Source: Croceicoccus estronivorus
GTDB lineage: Bacteria; Pseudomonadota; Alphaproteobacteria; Sphingomonadales; Sphingomonadaceae
Direction: 5' to 3'
NCBI RefSeq assembly: GCF_001625325.1
Contig: NZ_JRQQ01000002.1
Span: forward strand, 62,001 to 126,000
DNA length: 64,000 bases
A program made the translations under genes and the position numbers. The notes below the pieces were generated by a model that had not been told where the DNA came from, made no database searches, and saw only the letters and a list, made by a program, of their open reading frames with translations. The number at the start of each line of letters is the position of its first letter. Within the stretch, counting starts at the first letter, position 1. Shown here piece by piece: positions 28,345 to 37,617 of the stretch.

Positions 28345-30516
28345 TTACCCCTCGATACGTGAAAAATCTGCAACTTTGTGCACTGCGGCACGAAAACGTG
28401 CAAGCAGGTCGAGCCGGGCCGAGCGTTTGTCAGGGTTGGCGTCATTCACCGTTACCTCTTCAAAAAAGGCATCGATCGGCGCGCGCAGCAATGCGAGGGC
28501 AGCCATCGCCCCGGCAAAATCTTCTTCTTCCACGGCATTGGCCGCTTTCGGTTCCGCCGCATCGAGAGCGTCGATCAGCGCCTTTTCAGCAGGCTCGGCG
28601 GTGTAGGAAAGCTCTTTTTGATGACGTTGCGCCATCTTGGCGGCAACCACCGGGGCAAGATCGGGATCATCCACCATGGCGAGGGGATCTTCTTCCCCGG
28701 TACGGGCGATTTCGCCCTCCATACCCAGCCATTCCTCCTTCTTGAGGATATTGGCAGCACGCTTGTAACCTGCAAGCAGGTTCATCCCGTCTTCGGTGCC
28801 CACGAATGCCTGCAGGGCATGGACACGCGCCAGCAGGCGAACGAGATCGTCTTCTCCGCCAAGCGCAAACACCGCGTCAATCAGGTCATGCCGGACGCCA
28901 GCCTCTTTCTGCTGAACTTTGAGGCGGTCTGCGAAGAAGTCGAGCAAATCGCCCTCCGCAACGCGCATTCGCAGACCGTTGTCCGTGACAAGCCGAATGA
29001 TGCCGAGCGCGGCACGGCGGAGCGCGAACGGATCTTTTGAACCCGTGGGCTTTTCATCAATGGAAAAGAAGCTGCGCAAAGTGTCGAGCTTATCCGCCAA
29101 CGATACGGCCACTGTCACCGGAGCGGAGGGGGCATCATCACCCTGCCCAACCGGTTTGTAATGATCGCGAATAGCATCGGCCACAGCATCCGGCAGGCCC
29201 TCAGCACGAGCGTAGTATCCGCCCATAAGCCCTTGAAGTTCAGGAAATTCTCCGACCATTTCCGTGACGAGATCAGCCTTGCAAAGCTCCGCAGCCTGAC
29301 GGGCCAGAGCCGGGTCGCAGTTCGGCACAACGCCTTCGCTGGCCAGCCATTCGGCCAGTTTCGCGACACGTTCGACCTTTTCGGCGACCGTTCCCAGCTT
29401 CTCGTGAAAAACGATATTGCCGAGTTTTACCGCGTGTTCGCGCAGCGTTTTCTTGCGGTCCACGTCCCAGAAAAACCGTGCGTCCGACAGTCGTGCGGCC
29501 AGGACTTTGCGGTTGCCGTCGACAATCGCTGCACCACCATCCAGCGCGACGATATTGGCCGTGCAGACGAAAGCATTCGCCAGTGCACCCTGCTTGTCAC
29601 GGCAGATGAAATATTTCTGGTTTGTACGGGCAGTTAGCTGAATAACTTCAGGTGGAACCTCAAGGAAGTTCTCGTCGAAACGGCCGAGCAAAGGCACAGG
29701 CCATTCGGTAAGGCCAGCATTCTCGACCACCAGCCCTTCATCTTCAACCAGCACCAACCCTGCATCATGCGCGGCGGCACTGGCCCTTGAGCGGACAATG
29801 CCTTCACGCTCCGCATGATCGACAATCACATGGCAAGCCCGCAGCTTTTCCGCGTAGTCGTGCGCTCCGCCGATCGTGATAGTGCCCGGATGGTGCGGCA
29901 CGTCGGTTTCCGTGAACCCGGTGCCGGTAACATCGTGTTCCGGTTTCGCGCCATGGAAACGATGTCCTTTGGTGCCGTACCCGCTCTTGATGCCGCCGAT
30001 CTCGCATTCGACAAGATCTTCGCCAAGGATCGCGACAATACCGGACAGCGGCCGCACCCAGCGCAAGCTTTCGGTTGAGGACGACGCCGCGCCCCAACGC
30101 ATCGACTTGGGCCAGGAGAATGCACGAATAATTGCAGGGATCGCATCGGCCAGCAGATCTTTCACCGCGCGGCCAGGAATGTTCTTGACCGCGAAGTAGG
30201 TTGCCCGCCCCTTCACGTCTCGCAGTTCGAGCTGATCGCGTGTCACACCTGCCTTGCGGCAGAAACCGTCAATCGCCTGATCCGGCGCGCCTTCGGGTGG
30301 GCCCTTGGCCTCTTCGCTGACAGCTTCCGTCCGTTCAGGAAGCCCTTTCGCGATCAGCGCGAGCCGACGTGGCGTGGACCAAACAGTCAGATCGCCGAGT
30401 TCAACCCCGGCATCGGACATTTCCTTGCGAAACAGCTTTTCCAGTTCGGCGCGTGCACCGGCCTGCATCCGTGCGGGGATTTCCTCGCAACGCAGTTCGA
30501 GGAGGAAATCGCTCAT
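28345..30516 (-). CDS. glyS: Glycine--tRNA ligase beta subunit
   Basis: 723 residues from the ATG at 30516 ([17 protein letters not shown]); the frame stays open 489 bases further inside glyQ and is not real there. This is the large subunit of the alpha2-beta2 bacterial GlyRS and carries tRNA recognition and HD-like domains. The conserved GKRFWDV-type segment appears as [15 protein letters not shown]. It overlaps glyQ by ATGA. Confidence 0.95.
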   Translation of the reverse strand: MSDFLLELRCEEIPARMQAGARAELEKLFRKEMSDAGVELGDLTVWSTPRRLALIAKGLPERTEAVSEEAKGPPEGAPDQAIDGFCRKAGVTRDQLELRDVKGRATYFAVKNIPGRAVKDLLADAIPAIIRAFSWPKSMRWGAASSSTESLRWVRPLSGIVAILGEDLVECEIGGIKSGYGTKGHRFHGAKPEHDVTGTGFTETDVPHHPGTITIGGAHDYAEKLRACHVIVDHAEREGIVRSRASAAAHDAGLVLVEDEGLVVENAGLTEWPVPLLGRFDENFLEVPPEVIQLTARTNQKYFICRDKQGALANAFVCTANIVALDGGAAIVDGNRKVLAARLSDARFFWDVDRKKTLREHAVKLGNIVFHEKLGTVAEKVERVAKLAEWLASEGVVPNCDPALARQAAELCKADLVTEMVGEFPELQGLMGGYYARAEGLPDAVADAIRDHYKPVGQGDDAPSAPVTVAVSLADKLDTLRSFFSIDEKPTGSKDPFALRRAALGIIRLVTDNGLRMRVAEGDLLDFFADRLKVQQKEAGVRHDLIDAVFALGGEDDLVRLLARVHALQAFVGTEDGMNLLAGYKRAANILKKEEWLGMEGEIARTGEEDPLAMVDDPDLAPVVAAKMAQRHQKELSYTAEPAEKALIDALDAAEPKAANAVEEEDFAGAMAALALLRAPIDAFFEEVTVNDANPDKRSARLDLLARFRAAVHKVADFSRIEG

Positions 30517-31424
30517 GCCGTCCACCCCGGATATTCCCTGGCCCAGCGTTCCGCCTCCTTGGCCATGTAGGCTTCGCACGAACCGCGCGCCAGTTCGCGC
30601 ACCCGGCCCATATAGCTGGCGCGTTCCTGTACGCTGATGACGCCGCGTGCCTGCAATAGGTTGAACACATGGCTGGCTTCGATTGCCTGCTCGTATGCCG
30701 GAATCGGCAGGTTGGCAGCCAGACAATTTTCGCACTCTTCCGCGGCTTTGCGGAACAGGTCGAACAGGGCATCCGTGTTGGCGACTTCGAAATTCCAGGT
30801 GCTCATCTGCACTTCGTTCTGGTGGAACACATCGCCGTAAGTCACGCCATGCTTGTTGAAGGCGAGGTCGTATACGTTGTCGACGCCCTGAATGTACATC
30901 GCGAGACGTTCCAGCCCGTAAGTCAGTTCGCCGGCCACGGGCTTGCAGTCGAACCCGCCCATTTGCTGGAAATAGGTGAACTGCGTCACTTCCATCCCAT
31001 CGCACCAGACTTCCCAGCCCAGCCCCCAGGCGCCCAACGTCGGGCTTTCCCAGTCATCCTCGACAAACCGAATGTCATGCTTGAGCGGATCGATTCCGAT
31101 CACTTCCAGGCTCTTGAGATAGAGTTCCTGAATGTTTTCAGGGCTTGGCTTCAGTATCACCTGATACTGATAGTAATGCTGCAGCCGGTTCGGATTTTCG
31201 CCATAGCGACCGTCCGTCGGACGGCGGCATGGCTGCACGAAGGCCGCATTCCATGGCTCCGGCCCAAGGGCGCGCAAGGTCGTCGCAGGATGGAACGTGC
31301 CCGCCCCCATCCGCATATCGTAAGGCTGCAGGATAAGGCAGCCCTCCTCACCCCAATAATTGTGGAGCGCGAGGATCATGTCCTGCAGGCACATTGTCCG
31401 GCCATCACTCATGGCGCGGCCCAA
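30513..31424 (-). CDS. glyQ: Glycine--tRNA ligase alpha subunit
   Basis: 303 residues; a start at residue 5 (31412) is also possible. The class II catalytic subunit has [53 protein letters not shown] and the dimer motif [18 protein letters not shown], all nearly invariant. It forms one translation-coupled operon with glyS, and ppdK follows. Confidence 0.97.
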   Translation of the reverse strand: MGRAMSDGRTMCLQDMILALHNYWGEEGCLILQPYDMRMGAGTFHPATTLRALGPEPWNAAFVQPCRRPTDGRYGENPNRLQHYYQYQVILKPSPENIQELYLKSLEVIGIDPLKHDIRFVEDDWESPTLGAWGLGWEVWCDGMEVTQFTYFQQMGGFDCKPVAGELTYGLERLAMYIQGVDNVYDLAFNKHGVTYGDVFHQNEVQMSTWNFEVANTDALFDLFRKAAEECENCLAANLPIPAYEQAIEASHVFNLLQARGVISVQERASYMGRVRELARGSCEAYMAKEAERWAREYPGWTA

Positions 31425-31557
31425 TGGCGGATGGGCCTTTGCGGGTCAATGGCGCATACGCAGCGCGACATGGAAAAACGCCGTTTCATGCCGAATACAA
31501 GACGCGTAGGGGCAGGCATTCACCAGGATGCAACCTTTGACAGGGCAATTCGGCACG

Positions 31558-32496
31558 ATGAACTTCCCTCTACAACGGATTATGGGCGCATTTTGCGCAG
31601 CGGCCATCGCCTTGTCCGGATCGGCTTGCGGTTCGGAAATGCCCCAGGGGGCGCCTCCGGCCGCACAAGAAACACCAGCAAGTGTGGAAGGCGCGCGCGA
31701 GGGGCACCCTGCCCTGTGGAAAGTGGCGGACGACGACACGACGATCTACCTGTTCGGGACGATCCATGCCTTGCCGGGCAAGACCCAATGGTTCAACCCG
31801 GCGATAGCATCCGCGCTCGGCAGTGCCGACGAACTGGTAACGGAGATCGACCTGGCCGATGCCGGGGCCCTGCAAACGGGCCTGATGCAGAAATCGCTCT
31901 TGCCCAGAGGCCAGAACCTGCGGGACCTCATGAGCGATGACGACAGGCTTGCCTATGAAAAGGCGCTGGCCGCCCTCGGTTTGCCAAGCGAAGCCTTCGA
32001 TCGTTTCAAGCCGTGGTACGCAGGCTTGATGTTGTCGATGTTACCAGTGTTGAAGAGCGGCTATTCGTCCGACGCGGGTGTCGAGAAAGTGCTCGACGCG
32101 CATCGCGCGCCCAAAACCCGGACCGGCGCACTGGAAACGGCTGAATTCCAGTTGAACCTGTTCGATTCCATGCCAATGCAGGAACAGCTTTCCTATCTGC
32201 GCAGCAGCGTGGATGCCGCACCGGAGATGGTTGCCATGCTCGATGAAATGGTTGTCGAGTGGCTGGACGGCGACGCGGAAGAACTGGCTGACCTGATGAA
32301 TGAACAAGCCGACGATCCTGCCCTTATGGAACGGTTGCTCTATTCCCGTAACCGCACCTGGGCCGGTTGGATTGCCAAGCGGCTCGATCGCCCGGGCACG
32401 GTATTCCTCGCGGTAGGAGCCGGGCATCTAGCCGGGACGGGCAGCGTTCAGGATGTGCTGGCCCAGCACGGCATCGTCAGCGATCGCATACAGTGA
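31558..32496 (+). CDS. TraB/GumN family lipoprotein, first copy
   Basis: 312 residues from the ATG at 31558 (MNFPLQRIMG); a longer start at 31528 is possible. A signal peptide ends in a lipobox-like SGSAC. The TraB/GumN fold shows TTIYLFGTIHALPGKTQWF near the start and VFLAVGAGHLAGTGSV near the end, the two GxxH motifs of the family. TraB-domain proteins are putative metal-dependent proteases in some lineages; the bacterial role is not settled. The next gene is a paralogue that starts inside its stop (GTGA). Confidence 0.85.
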   Translation: MNFPLQRIMGAFCAAAIALSGSACGSEMPQGAPPAAQETPASVEGAREGHPALWKVADDDTTIYLFGTIHALPGKTQWFNPAIASALGSADELVTEIDLADAGALQTGLMQKSLLPRGQNLRDLMSDDDRLAYEKALAALGLPSEAFDRFKPWYAGLMLSMLPVLKSGYSSDAGVEKVLDAHRAPKTRTGALETAEFQLNLFDSMPMQEQLSYLRSSVDAAPEMVAMLDEMVVEWLDGDAEELADLMNEQADDPALMERLLYSRNRTWAGWIAKRLDRPGTVFLAVGAGHLAGTGSVQDVLAQHGIVSDRIQ

Positions 32497-33362
32497 AAGC
32501 TCGGATCGCACTGGTTTTTGTCGCCGCGCTATTGGTATGGGCTTGCGGTGAATCGCGCCCGGCAGTCACTGCCACCCCTGCGTTATGGGAAGTGACCGGA
32601 ACCGAAGGGCAACATGCCTACCTCTTCGGTACAATTCACTCATTGCCCGAGAATGTCGATTGGCAATCCCCGGAAATCAAGCGTGCCCTGCAGGCCTCCG
32701 ACCGGCTCGTGCTTGAAATAGCCCAACTGGACGATCCGGGAACCATGCAGCAGGTTTTCTCCCGCCTGGCTGCCGCACCCGCACAACCGCCTCTTTCCGC
32801 CCGGCTCTCGCCACAATATCGGCCTGCCCTGGCCCGAGTGCTGAAACAATCGGGTCTGGTGGAAGAAAGCTTTGCAAAAATGGACACCTGGGCGGCGGCA
32901 CTTACTCTGGCCCAAGCGGCTCAAGGCACCGATGACGGCGAAAGCGTGGACAGGGCGCTCATGGAGATGGCCGATGGGAAGCCTGTCATGGAACTGGAGG
33001 GCACGTATCGGCAACTCGGCCTGTTCGATGCCTTACCTGAACAGGAGCAGCGCGATCTGCTGGACGCTGTAGTCGCCGAAGCCGACACGGCAGAGCGGGA
33101 GGACGATACTCTCGACATCCTCTGGCGTCGCGGCGATATGACTGCACTTGCGCGGGAAACCCGCCGGGGAATGCTGGCAGACCCGGAATTGCGGCAGGCG
33201 CTTCTGGTCCAAAGGAATGCCCGCTGGATAACGCAGATCGTTGCCATGCTGGAGCAGCGGCAGCACCCGTTTGTGGCCGTGGGGGCGGCGCATATGGCCG
33301 GGCCTGACGGGCTCCCTGCATTGCTCCGGCAGCAAGGCTACAAGGTAACCCGGGTGCAATGA
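32493..33362 (+). CDS. TraB/GumN family lipoprotein, second copy
   Basis: 289 residues from the GTG at 32493. A type II signal peptide ends LLVWAC. The family motifs recur as HAYLFGTIHSLPENVDW and PFVAVGAAHMAGPDG. It shares the same domain plan with the gene upstream, so the pair looks like an old tandem duplication held as a coupled operon. Function unknown; both proteins should sit on the periplasmic side of a membrane. Confidence 0.85.
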   Translation: MKARIALVFVAALLVWACGESRPAVTATPALWEVTGTEGQHAYLFGTIHSLPENVDWQSPEIKRALQASDRLVLEIAQLDDPGTMQQVFSRLAAAPAQPPLSARLSPQYRPALARVLKQSGLVEESFAKMDTWAAALTLAQAAQGTDDGESVDRALMEMADGKPVMELEGTYRQLGLFDALPEQEQRDLLDAVVAEADTAEREDDTLDILWRRGDMTALARETRRGMLADPELRQALLVQRNARWITQIVAMLEQRQHPFVAVGAAHMAGPDGLPALLRQQGYKVTRVQ

Positions 33363-33487
33363 AGCGTGGTCGACCGCTAATGCTTGCAATTCCGCCACTT
33401 TGCCATTAGGGGCCCGCGCTTCGCGTTATGGTCATCCCTGGAGGCGTGGCGCGATGCATGTATCAACCAGTTTTGAAAGGTAAGCAG

Positions 33488-34126
33488 ATGAGCGACGCTC
33501 TTACGTTGCCGGCCGAAGCACGCGAACGGGCAGGCAAGGGAGCCTCCCGCGCATTGCGTCGTGAAGGCCGTGTCCCCGCCGTGATCTATGGCGGCAAGGA
33601 AGAACCCCAAGCCATCCACGTTGAAGAGAAGGAACTGGTTCGCCAGCTTGGCACCGGTCACTTCGCCAACTCGATCGTCATGATCACTCTGGGTGGCAAG
33701 AGCGTGCGCACCCTGCCCAAGGATGTTGCCTTCCATCCCGTGACGGATCGCCCGGTCCATGTCGACTTCCTGCGTCTCGCAAAGGACGCCACCGTGGAAG
33801 TTCAGGTGCCGGTGATCTTCACGAACGAAGAAGCTTCGCCGGGCCTCAAGCGCGGCGGCGTGCTCAACGTTGTTCGCCACGAACTCGATCTGATTTGCGA
33901 AGCGGACAAGATCCCTTCGGAAATCGAAATCGACGTGACGGGCACAGAGGTTGGCGATTCGATCCACATCAGCCAGGTCAAGCTCCCGGCCGGTGCGGAA
34001 AGCGCGATTACCGATCGTGACTTCACCATCGCCACTGTCGTTGCCCCGTCGGCTCTCAAGCGCGCCGAAGGCGCTGCTGATGCTGAAGGTAGCGAAACCG
34101 AGGAAAGCGAAGAAACCGGCGAGTAA
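33488..34126 (+). CDS. rplY: 50S ribosomal protein L25/general stress protein Ctc
   Basis: 212 residues from [21 protein letters not shown], the long L25-TL5-Ctc form. The N-terminal L25 domain binds 5S rRNA; the C-terminal TL5 domain covers about residues 100-190 ([20 protein letters not shown]), followed by an acidic tail. A longer frame to 33428 lacks a good start. It is followed by a terminator and then pth, the usual alphaproteobacterial order. Confidence 0.95.
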   Translation: MSDALTLPAEARERAGKGASRALRREGRVPAVIYGGKEEPQAIHVEEKELVRQLGTGHFANSIVMITLGGKSVRTLPKDVAFHPVTDRPVHVDFLRLAKDATVEVQVPVIFTNEEASPGLKRGGVLNVVRHELDLICEADKIPSEIEIDVTGTEVGDSIHISQVKLPAGAESAITDRDFTIATVVAPSALKRAEGAADAEGSETEESEETGE

Positions 34127-34156
34127 GCTCTTCGGTATTCTTCTGTCGAATGAAAG

Positions 34157-34195
34157 GCGCCGGTTACGCAGATGCGTGGCCGGCGCTTTGCTTTT
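34157..34195 (+). terminator. Rho-independent terminator after rplY
   Basis: GCGCCGG (34157-34163) pairs with CCGGCGC (34180-34186), with an inner ACGC/GCGT stem, and is followed by TTTGCTTTT. It lies between rplY and pth. Confidence 0.7.
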
Positions 34196-34223
34196 GGATG
34201 CACATTGGGGTTAGGGAGCCAGC

Positions 34224-34793
34224 ATGCAGCTTTGGGTTGGTCTTGGAAATCCCGGTCCGCAATATGCGATGCACCGGCATAATGTGGGCTTCATGGCCCT
34301 TGACGTCATTGGTGATATTCACGGCTTCGGCTCGATCCAGAAGAAGTTTTCCGGATGGGTTCAGGAAGGCAGGATCGGCAGCGACAAGGTCATTCTGCTC
34401 AAACCGGCGACGTTCATGAACGAGAGCGGACGTTCGGTTTCGGAAGCGATGCGCTTTTACAAGCTTGAACTGTCAGCGCTGACGGTGTTCCACGACGAAC
34501 TCGATCTTGCCCCGTTCAAGGTCAAGGTAAAGTCCGGCGGCGGTACGGCCGGGCACAATGGTTTACGCTCCATCGCTCAGCACCTGGGGCCTGATTTCCG
34601 CCGCGTCCGGATCGGCATTGGCCATCCCGGTCACAAGGACCGTGTCACGCCATACGTCCTTGGCAATTACGCCAAGGCGGAAATGGATGACCTGGCAACC
34701 ATGCTGGGTGGCATTGCCGCAGAGGCCGAATGGCTGGCCCGCGGCGATGATGCCCGTTTCATGAGCGAACTGGCCCTTCGGCAGCAGCCCTGA
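34224..34793 (+). CDS. pth: Peptidyl-tRNA hydrolase
   Basis: 189 residues, standard. It cleaves the ester bond of peptidyl-tRNAs that drop off ribosomes. The motifs GLGNPGPQYAMHRHNVGFM (catalytic His in RHNVG), FMNESGRSV, FHDELDL and GGGTAGHNGLRSI are intact. Convergent with the TIGR02466 gene. Confidence 0.96.
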   Translation: MQLWVGLGNPGPQYAMHRHNVGFMALDVIGDIHGFGSIQKKFSGWVQEGRIGSDKVILLKPATFMNESGRSVSEAMRFYKLELSALTVFHDELDLAPFKVKVKSGGGTAGHNGLRSIAQHLGPDFRRVRIGIGHPGHKDRVTPYVLGNYAKAEMDDLATMLGGIAAEAEWLARGDDARFMSELALRQQP

Positions 34794-34806
34794 TTGAGGG
34801 CAGCAA

Positions 34807-35583
34807 TCAGGTTTTTGCCGGTTGCCTTTTCTTCGCTGGAGCCTTCTTCCGCGCAGGCTTCGCCTCCTTCGCAGCAGGCGCTTCCCCGCCGGGAGCGTCG
34901 AGCCCCGGAACCTGCCGGTTGGATTCATGTGCGGCGGCGACTTTGGCTTGCTTCATCTTGGCCGGATCGACGCCGATCTTGGCATTGATCGCAATCGTAA
35001 TCCGATCTTCTTCGGCATCGTTCGGATGTACCCAGTGCTTCAGAGTGCTGGGAAACACCACCAACGTTCCCGGGGTGGGCCTCATGGCGTGAAGCGAGCG
35101 CATGTAAGGTGATTTTACCATGCCCTGACCCGGAGGGGCGGAACGGTGATCGATAAATTCGATGGCCCCCGCCATGCCTCCGGAAGCTGGTGGCGGCACC
35201 TGAATATAATAGGCGGCCGACCAGAATGCCCCTGGGTGATCGTGCGGGACGTTGTAACCGCCCTTAGGATTCACATTGACCCAACCGTCACATTCCAGAC
35301 GCAGATTTTCGAGAGCTTCCCTGTTGGCGACACGCTTCGTCGCATCGGCCAGACATTGCATGATCTTCTGGGCAAGTTCGCGGTGCGCCGGTTCCTTTCG
35401 AGCGAAGAAATCCAGATCGCTGTGCCATCCGCTCCGGTTGGAACGGACCATCCCCTGTTCCTTTTCCCGGCGAACTTCGATTTCCCTGATGATCTCCGCA
35501 TTGATGCGCTCATAATCAGCGATTTCGTAAACCGGGATCGGTGTGGCGAAGACGAGATTCAGTTTCTTGAAAGTGTTGGTCAT
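34807..35583 (-). CDS. TIGR02466 family protein, 2OG-Fe(II) oxygenase-like, with a basic tail
   Basis: 258 residues. The double-stranded beta-helix metal site is suggested by HDHPGAFWSAAYYIQVP (about residues 117-133), the distal His in LKHWVHPN (about 184) and Arg in DRITIAIN (about 195). This fits the TIGR02466 family of predicted 2-oxoglutarate/iron oxygenases. After residue 225 the tail is rich in Lys, Ala and Pro (KEAKPARKKAPAKKRQ), histone-H1-like and not part of the catalytic fold. The substrate is unknown. Confidence 0.82.
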   Translation of the reverse strand: MTNTFKKLNLVFATPIPVYEIADYERINAEIIREIEVRREKEQGMVRSNRSGWHSDLDFFARKEPAHRELAQKIMQCLADATKRVANREALENLRLECDGWVNVNPKGGYNVPHDHPGAFWSAAYYIQVPPPASGGMAGAIEFIDHRSAPPGQGMVKSPYMRSLHAMRPTPGTLVVFPSTLKHWVHPNDAEEDRITIAINAKIGVDPAKMKQAKVAAAHESNRQVPGLDAPGGEAPAAKEAKPARKKAPAKKRQPAKT

Positions 35584-35842
35584 AATCCTGCCCAGGGTTT
35601 GTATGCCGCCCTATCCGATGCATGCGGAGGCGAGGCAAGCCTTAACAGGCGATCTTTCACCGATTTGCGTTGATCCAGCGCAATAATGGCCTCCCACTCT
35701 GCGTCCGGAAAATTACAGCCCTGCACTTATGACATTGATGACTTTCGCCACCCCTGACCAAAGGCTCCAAAGTGTCGGAATAGCTGACACCTCTACCGAA
35801 TATCCAGAGGTGTTAACTTTCATATACCGCAGAAATCCGTGC
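35584..35842. promoter_or_regulatory. Regulatory region with two overlapping inverted repeats upstream of the PEP-CTERM gene
   Basis: Two inverted repeats stand just before the sigma-54 promoter. GTGTC (35772-35776) and GACAC (35786-35790) form one; ACACCTCT (35787-35794) and AGAGGTGT (35806-35813) form a perfect 8-base second one. Their centres are about 45-65 bases upstream of the -24 element, a normal place for an enhancer-binding activator. The rest of this gap shows nothing recognisable. Confidence 0.5.
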
Positions 35843-35858
35843 TTGGCACGCCTTTTGC
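35843..35858 (+). promoter_or_regulatory. Sigma-54 (RpoN) promoter
   Basis: TTGGCACG-CCTT-TTGC matches the -24/-12 consensus, with GG at 35845-35846 and GC at 35857-35858 separated by exactly 10 bases. It lies 57 bases before the start codon of the PEP-CTERM gene and points toward it. Confidence 0.8.
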
Positions 35859-35915
35859 GAACTCCTTTGTAAACCATTCATCATGACGACTTCGAACTTA
35901 GGGGGTATTTCGAAT

Positions 35916-36227
35916 ATGAAGAAAACACTGTTGGCGCTTGGGGCACTTGGCACAGTCGCCATTGCTTCGCCCGCTATGGCCACTTTTGGTAGCTGGGGTG
36001 GTTCTTCGGGTGGCTGGAGTTCGCACAAGCACTATTGCGGCTGTGGTGACCGGATCGGCGATTCCCAGTGTGGTGGTTCGACGACTTCGGGTAGTTCAAC
36101 TACCACGTCCACCACATCGACTTCTTCCGGCAACGAAGTGCCTGAGCCGGGCATGCTGGGCATGGCCGCTGCGGGGCTTATCGGCCTTGCCGCGCTCCGT
36201 CGCCGCAAGGCTCTTGGCAAGGCATGA
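35916..36227 (+). CDS. PEP-CTERM sorting domain protein, small
   Basis: 103 residues from the ATG at 35916 (an upstream ATG at 35883 adds 11 non-signal residues). A signal peptide (MKKTLLALGALGTVAIASPAMA) is followed by a Gly/Ser/Thr-rich, Cys-containing middle (HYCGCGDRIGDSQCGG and a long Ser-Thr run). The C-terminus is a PEP-CTERM signal: VPEPGMLGM, a hydrophobic helix, then RRRK. Exosortase A cleaves such proteins, which are often glycosylated and linked to exopolysaccharide and floc formation. No exosortase is in the window. Confidence 0.85.
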   Translation: MKKTLLALGALGTVAIASPAMATFGSWGGSSGGWSSHKHYCGCGDRIGDSQCGGSTTSGSSTTTSTTSTSSGNEVPEPGMLGMAAAGLIGLAALRRRKALGKA

Positions 36228-36276
36228 AGCCGGCCATCTGACAAGTTCATCTGAGGATAGCTCCCGGATGTATTGG

Positions 36277-36307
36277 CGCCCCTTCCCCTGTGGAAGGGGC
36301 GTTTTTT
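36277..36307 (+). terminator. Rho-independent terminator after the PEP-CTERM gene
   Basis: CGCCCCTTCC (36277-36286) pairs with GGAAGGGGCG (36292-36301) around a 5-base loop, then six T. The PEP-CTERM gene is therefore a single-gene transcript. Confidence 0.85.
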
Positions 36308-36526
36308 ATTGCCATGCCCGTTTTGCCCGCTCCTTGAGCCCGCGATAAGCTGACCCAGGATGACTGTCCGGCCAAAGCCCTGACGCACGGCTATTATCTG
36401 TCGAAGCCAAAGTTTCCGTTGGTATGGAGGGAGTGGCCTCAGACTTGCCGTCGGGGCGCGATGGAGGCCATAAACCCTCCAGCGCAAGTCCAGTGGAACA
36501 GAGACCTGCCGAACGGGAGAAAGTTC

Positions 36527-37516
36527 ATGCCAGATTTCGATCGCCGTACCATCCTGGCCGGAGGCGCCGCGGCAACCGCGCTTGCAGCGATACCGTCGAC
36601 TGCAACCGCCCGGACGGGTCAACCGGATCTGTCCGGCAAATCAATATTGGTCACAGGCACCTCTTCCGGCTTCGGGCGCCTCGGCGCAGAACATTATGCT
36701 CGCTTGGGTGCCAAAGTGTTTGCAACCATGCGCGACCTGCCACGCCCAGAGGCAGAAGACCTGCGCCTGCTTGCCAGCAAAGAGGGGCTCGACATCACAG
36801 TGCTGGAAATCGACGTGCTGGACGACGCGCAGGTTGCAGATGGCGTCGCCGAGGCCGAAAGGCTGACAGGCGGGGCTCTGGATGTACTGGTCAACAATGC
36901 CGGCATCATGATTACAGGGCCGGTCGAGATGCAGGACATGGACGCCTTTCACCTTCTGTTCGAGACAAATGTCTTCGGCTATCAGCGCATGGCCCGGGCG
37001 GTACTTCCCGCTATGCGCAAGGCGCGTTCAGGCTATATCGTCAATGTCGCCTCGCAGGCAGGGCGTTTGATTTATCCCGGCCTCGGCGCGTACTCGGCCA
37101 GCAAGTTCGCAGTGGAATCCTGGGCCGAACAGCTTGCTTACGAATTGGCCCCGCTGGGCGTCGGCATCGGCATTATTCAGCCGGGGGGCTATCCCACAAA
37201 GATCATGCCTAACTCCAACGCTGCGTCGGAGGCACTCAAGCAACGAGAACCGGAAGAGCGCAAGGCTGACTACCCGGGCCTTGCCGCACAAATGGGCAGT
37301 TCGGCAACAAGCGCGCCGCAAAACGATCCGATGGATATCCCCAATGCCATTGCGGAACTGATTGCGATGGCTCCGGGTGAGCGTCCGCTACGTCGGGCGG
37401 TAGCAAATGGGCCTTCGCCACAGGAGCCTATCAATCAGGTCTGTGCAGAGGTCCAGCTATCGATGTTGGGAAGTGGCCCATTCGGTCCTGCCGCACGAAA
37501 GGTCCATGGTGCCTGA
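36527..37516 (+). CDS. Short-chain dehydrogenase/reductase with a twin-arginine signal
   Basis: 329 residues from the ATG at 36527. The N-terminus has a Tat-like signal, DRRTILAGGAAATALAAIPSTATA, before the SDR fold. The cofactor loop TGTSSGFGRLGA, NNAG and the catalytic YSASKFAVE (Tyr and Lys) with Ser in NVASQAG are intact. The substrate is unknown. A Tat signal on an NAD(P)-dependent SDR is unusual since the periplasm lacks free NAD(P), although the RR is immediately followed by TIL and could be non-functional. Confidence 0.87.
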   Translation: MPDFDRRTILAGGAAATALAAIPSTATARTGQPDLSGKSILVTGTSSGFGRLGAEHYARLGAKVFATMRDLPRPEAEDLRLLASKEGLDITVLEIDVLDDAQVADGVAEAERLTGGALDVLVNNAGIMITGPVEMQDMDAFHLLFETNVFGYQRMARAVLPAMRKARSGYIVNVASQAGRLIYPGLGAYSASKFAVESWAEQLAYELAPLGVGIGIIQPGGYPTKIMPNSNAASEALKQREPEERKADYPGLAAQMGSSATSAPQNDPMDIPNAIAELIAMAPGERPLRRAVANGPSPQEPINQVCAEVQLSMLGSGPFGPAARKVHGA

Positions 37517-37617
37517 TCGGCTTCCAACCTTGATTCCACGGACAAAGCGTATAAGCGCCCTGCCCTGACCGGAGGCATTGTGCCTGACGATCGCGACCTT
37601 ATGGCGAAGGAGTAACA

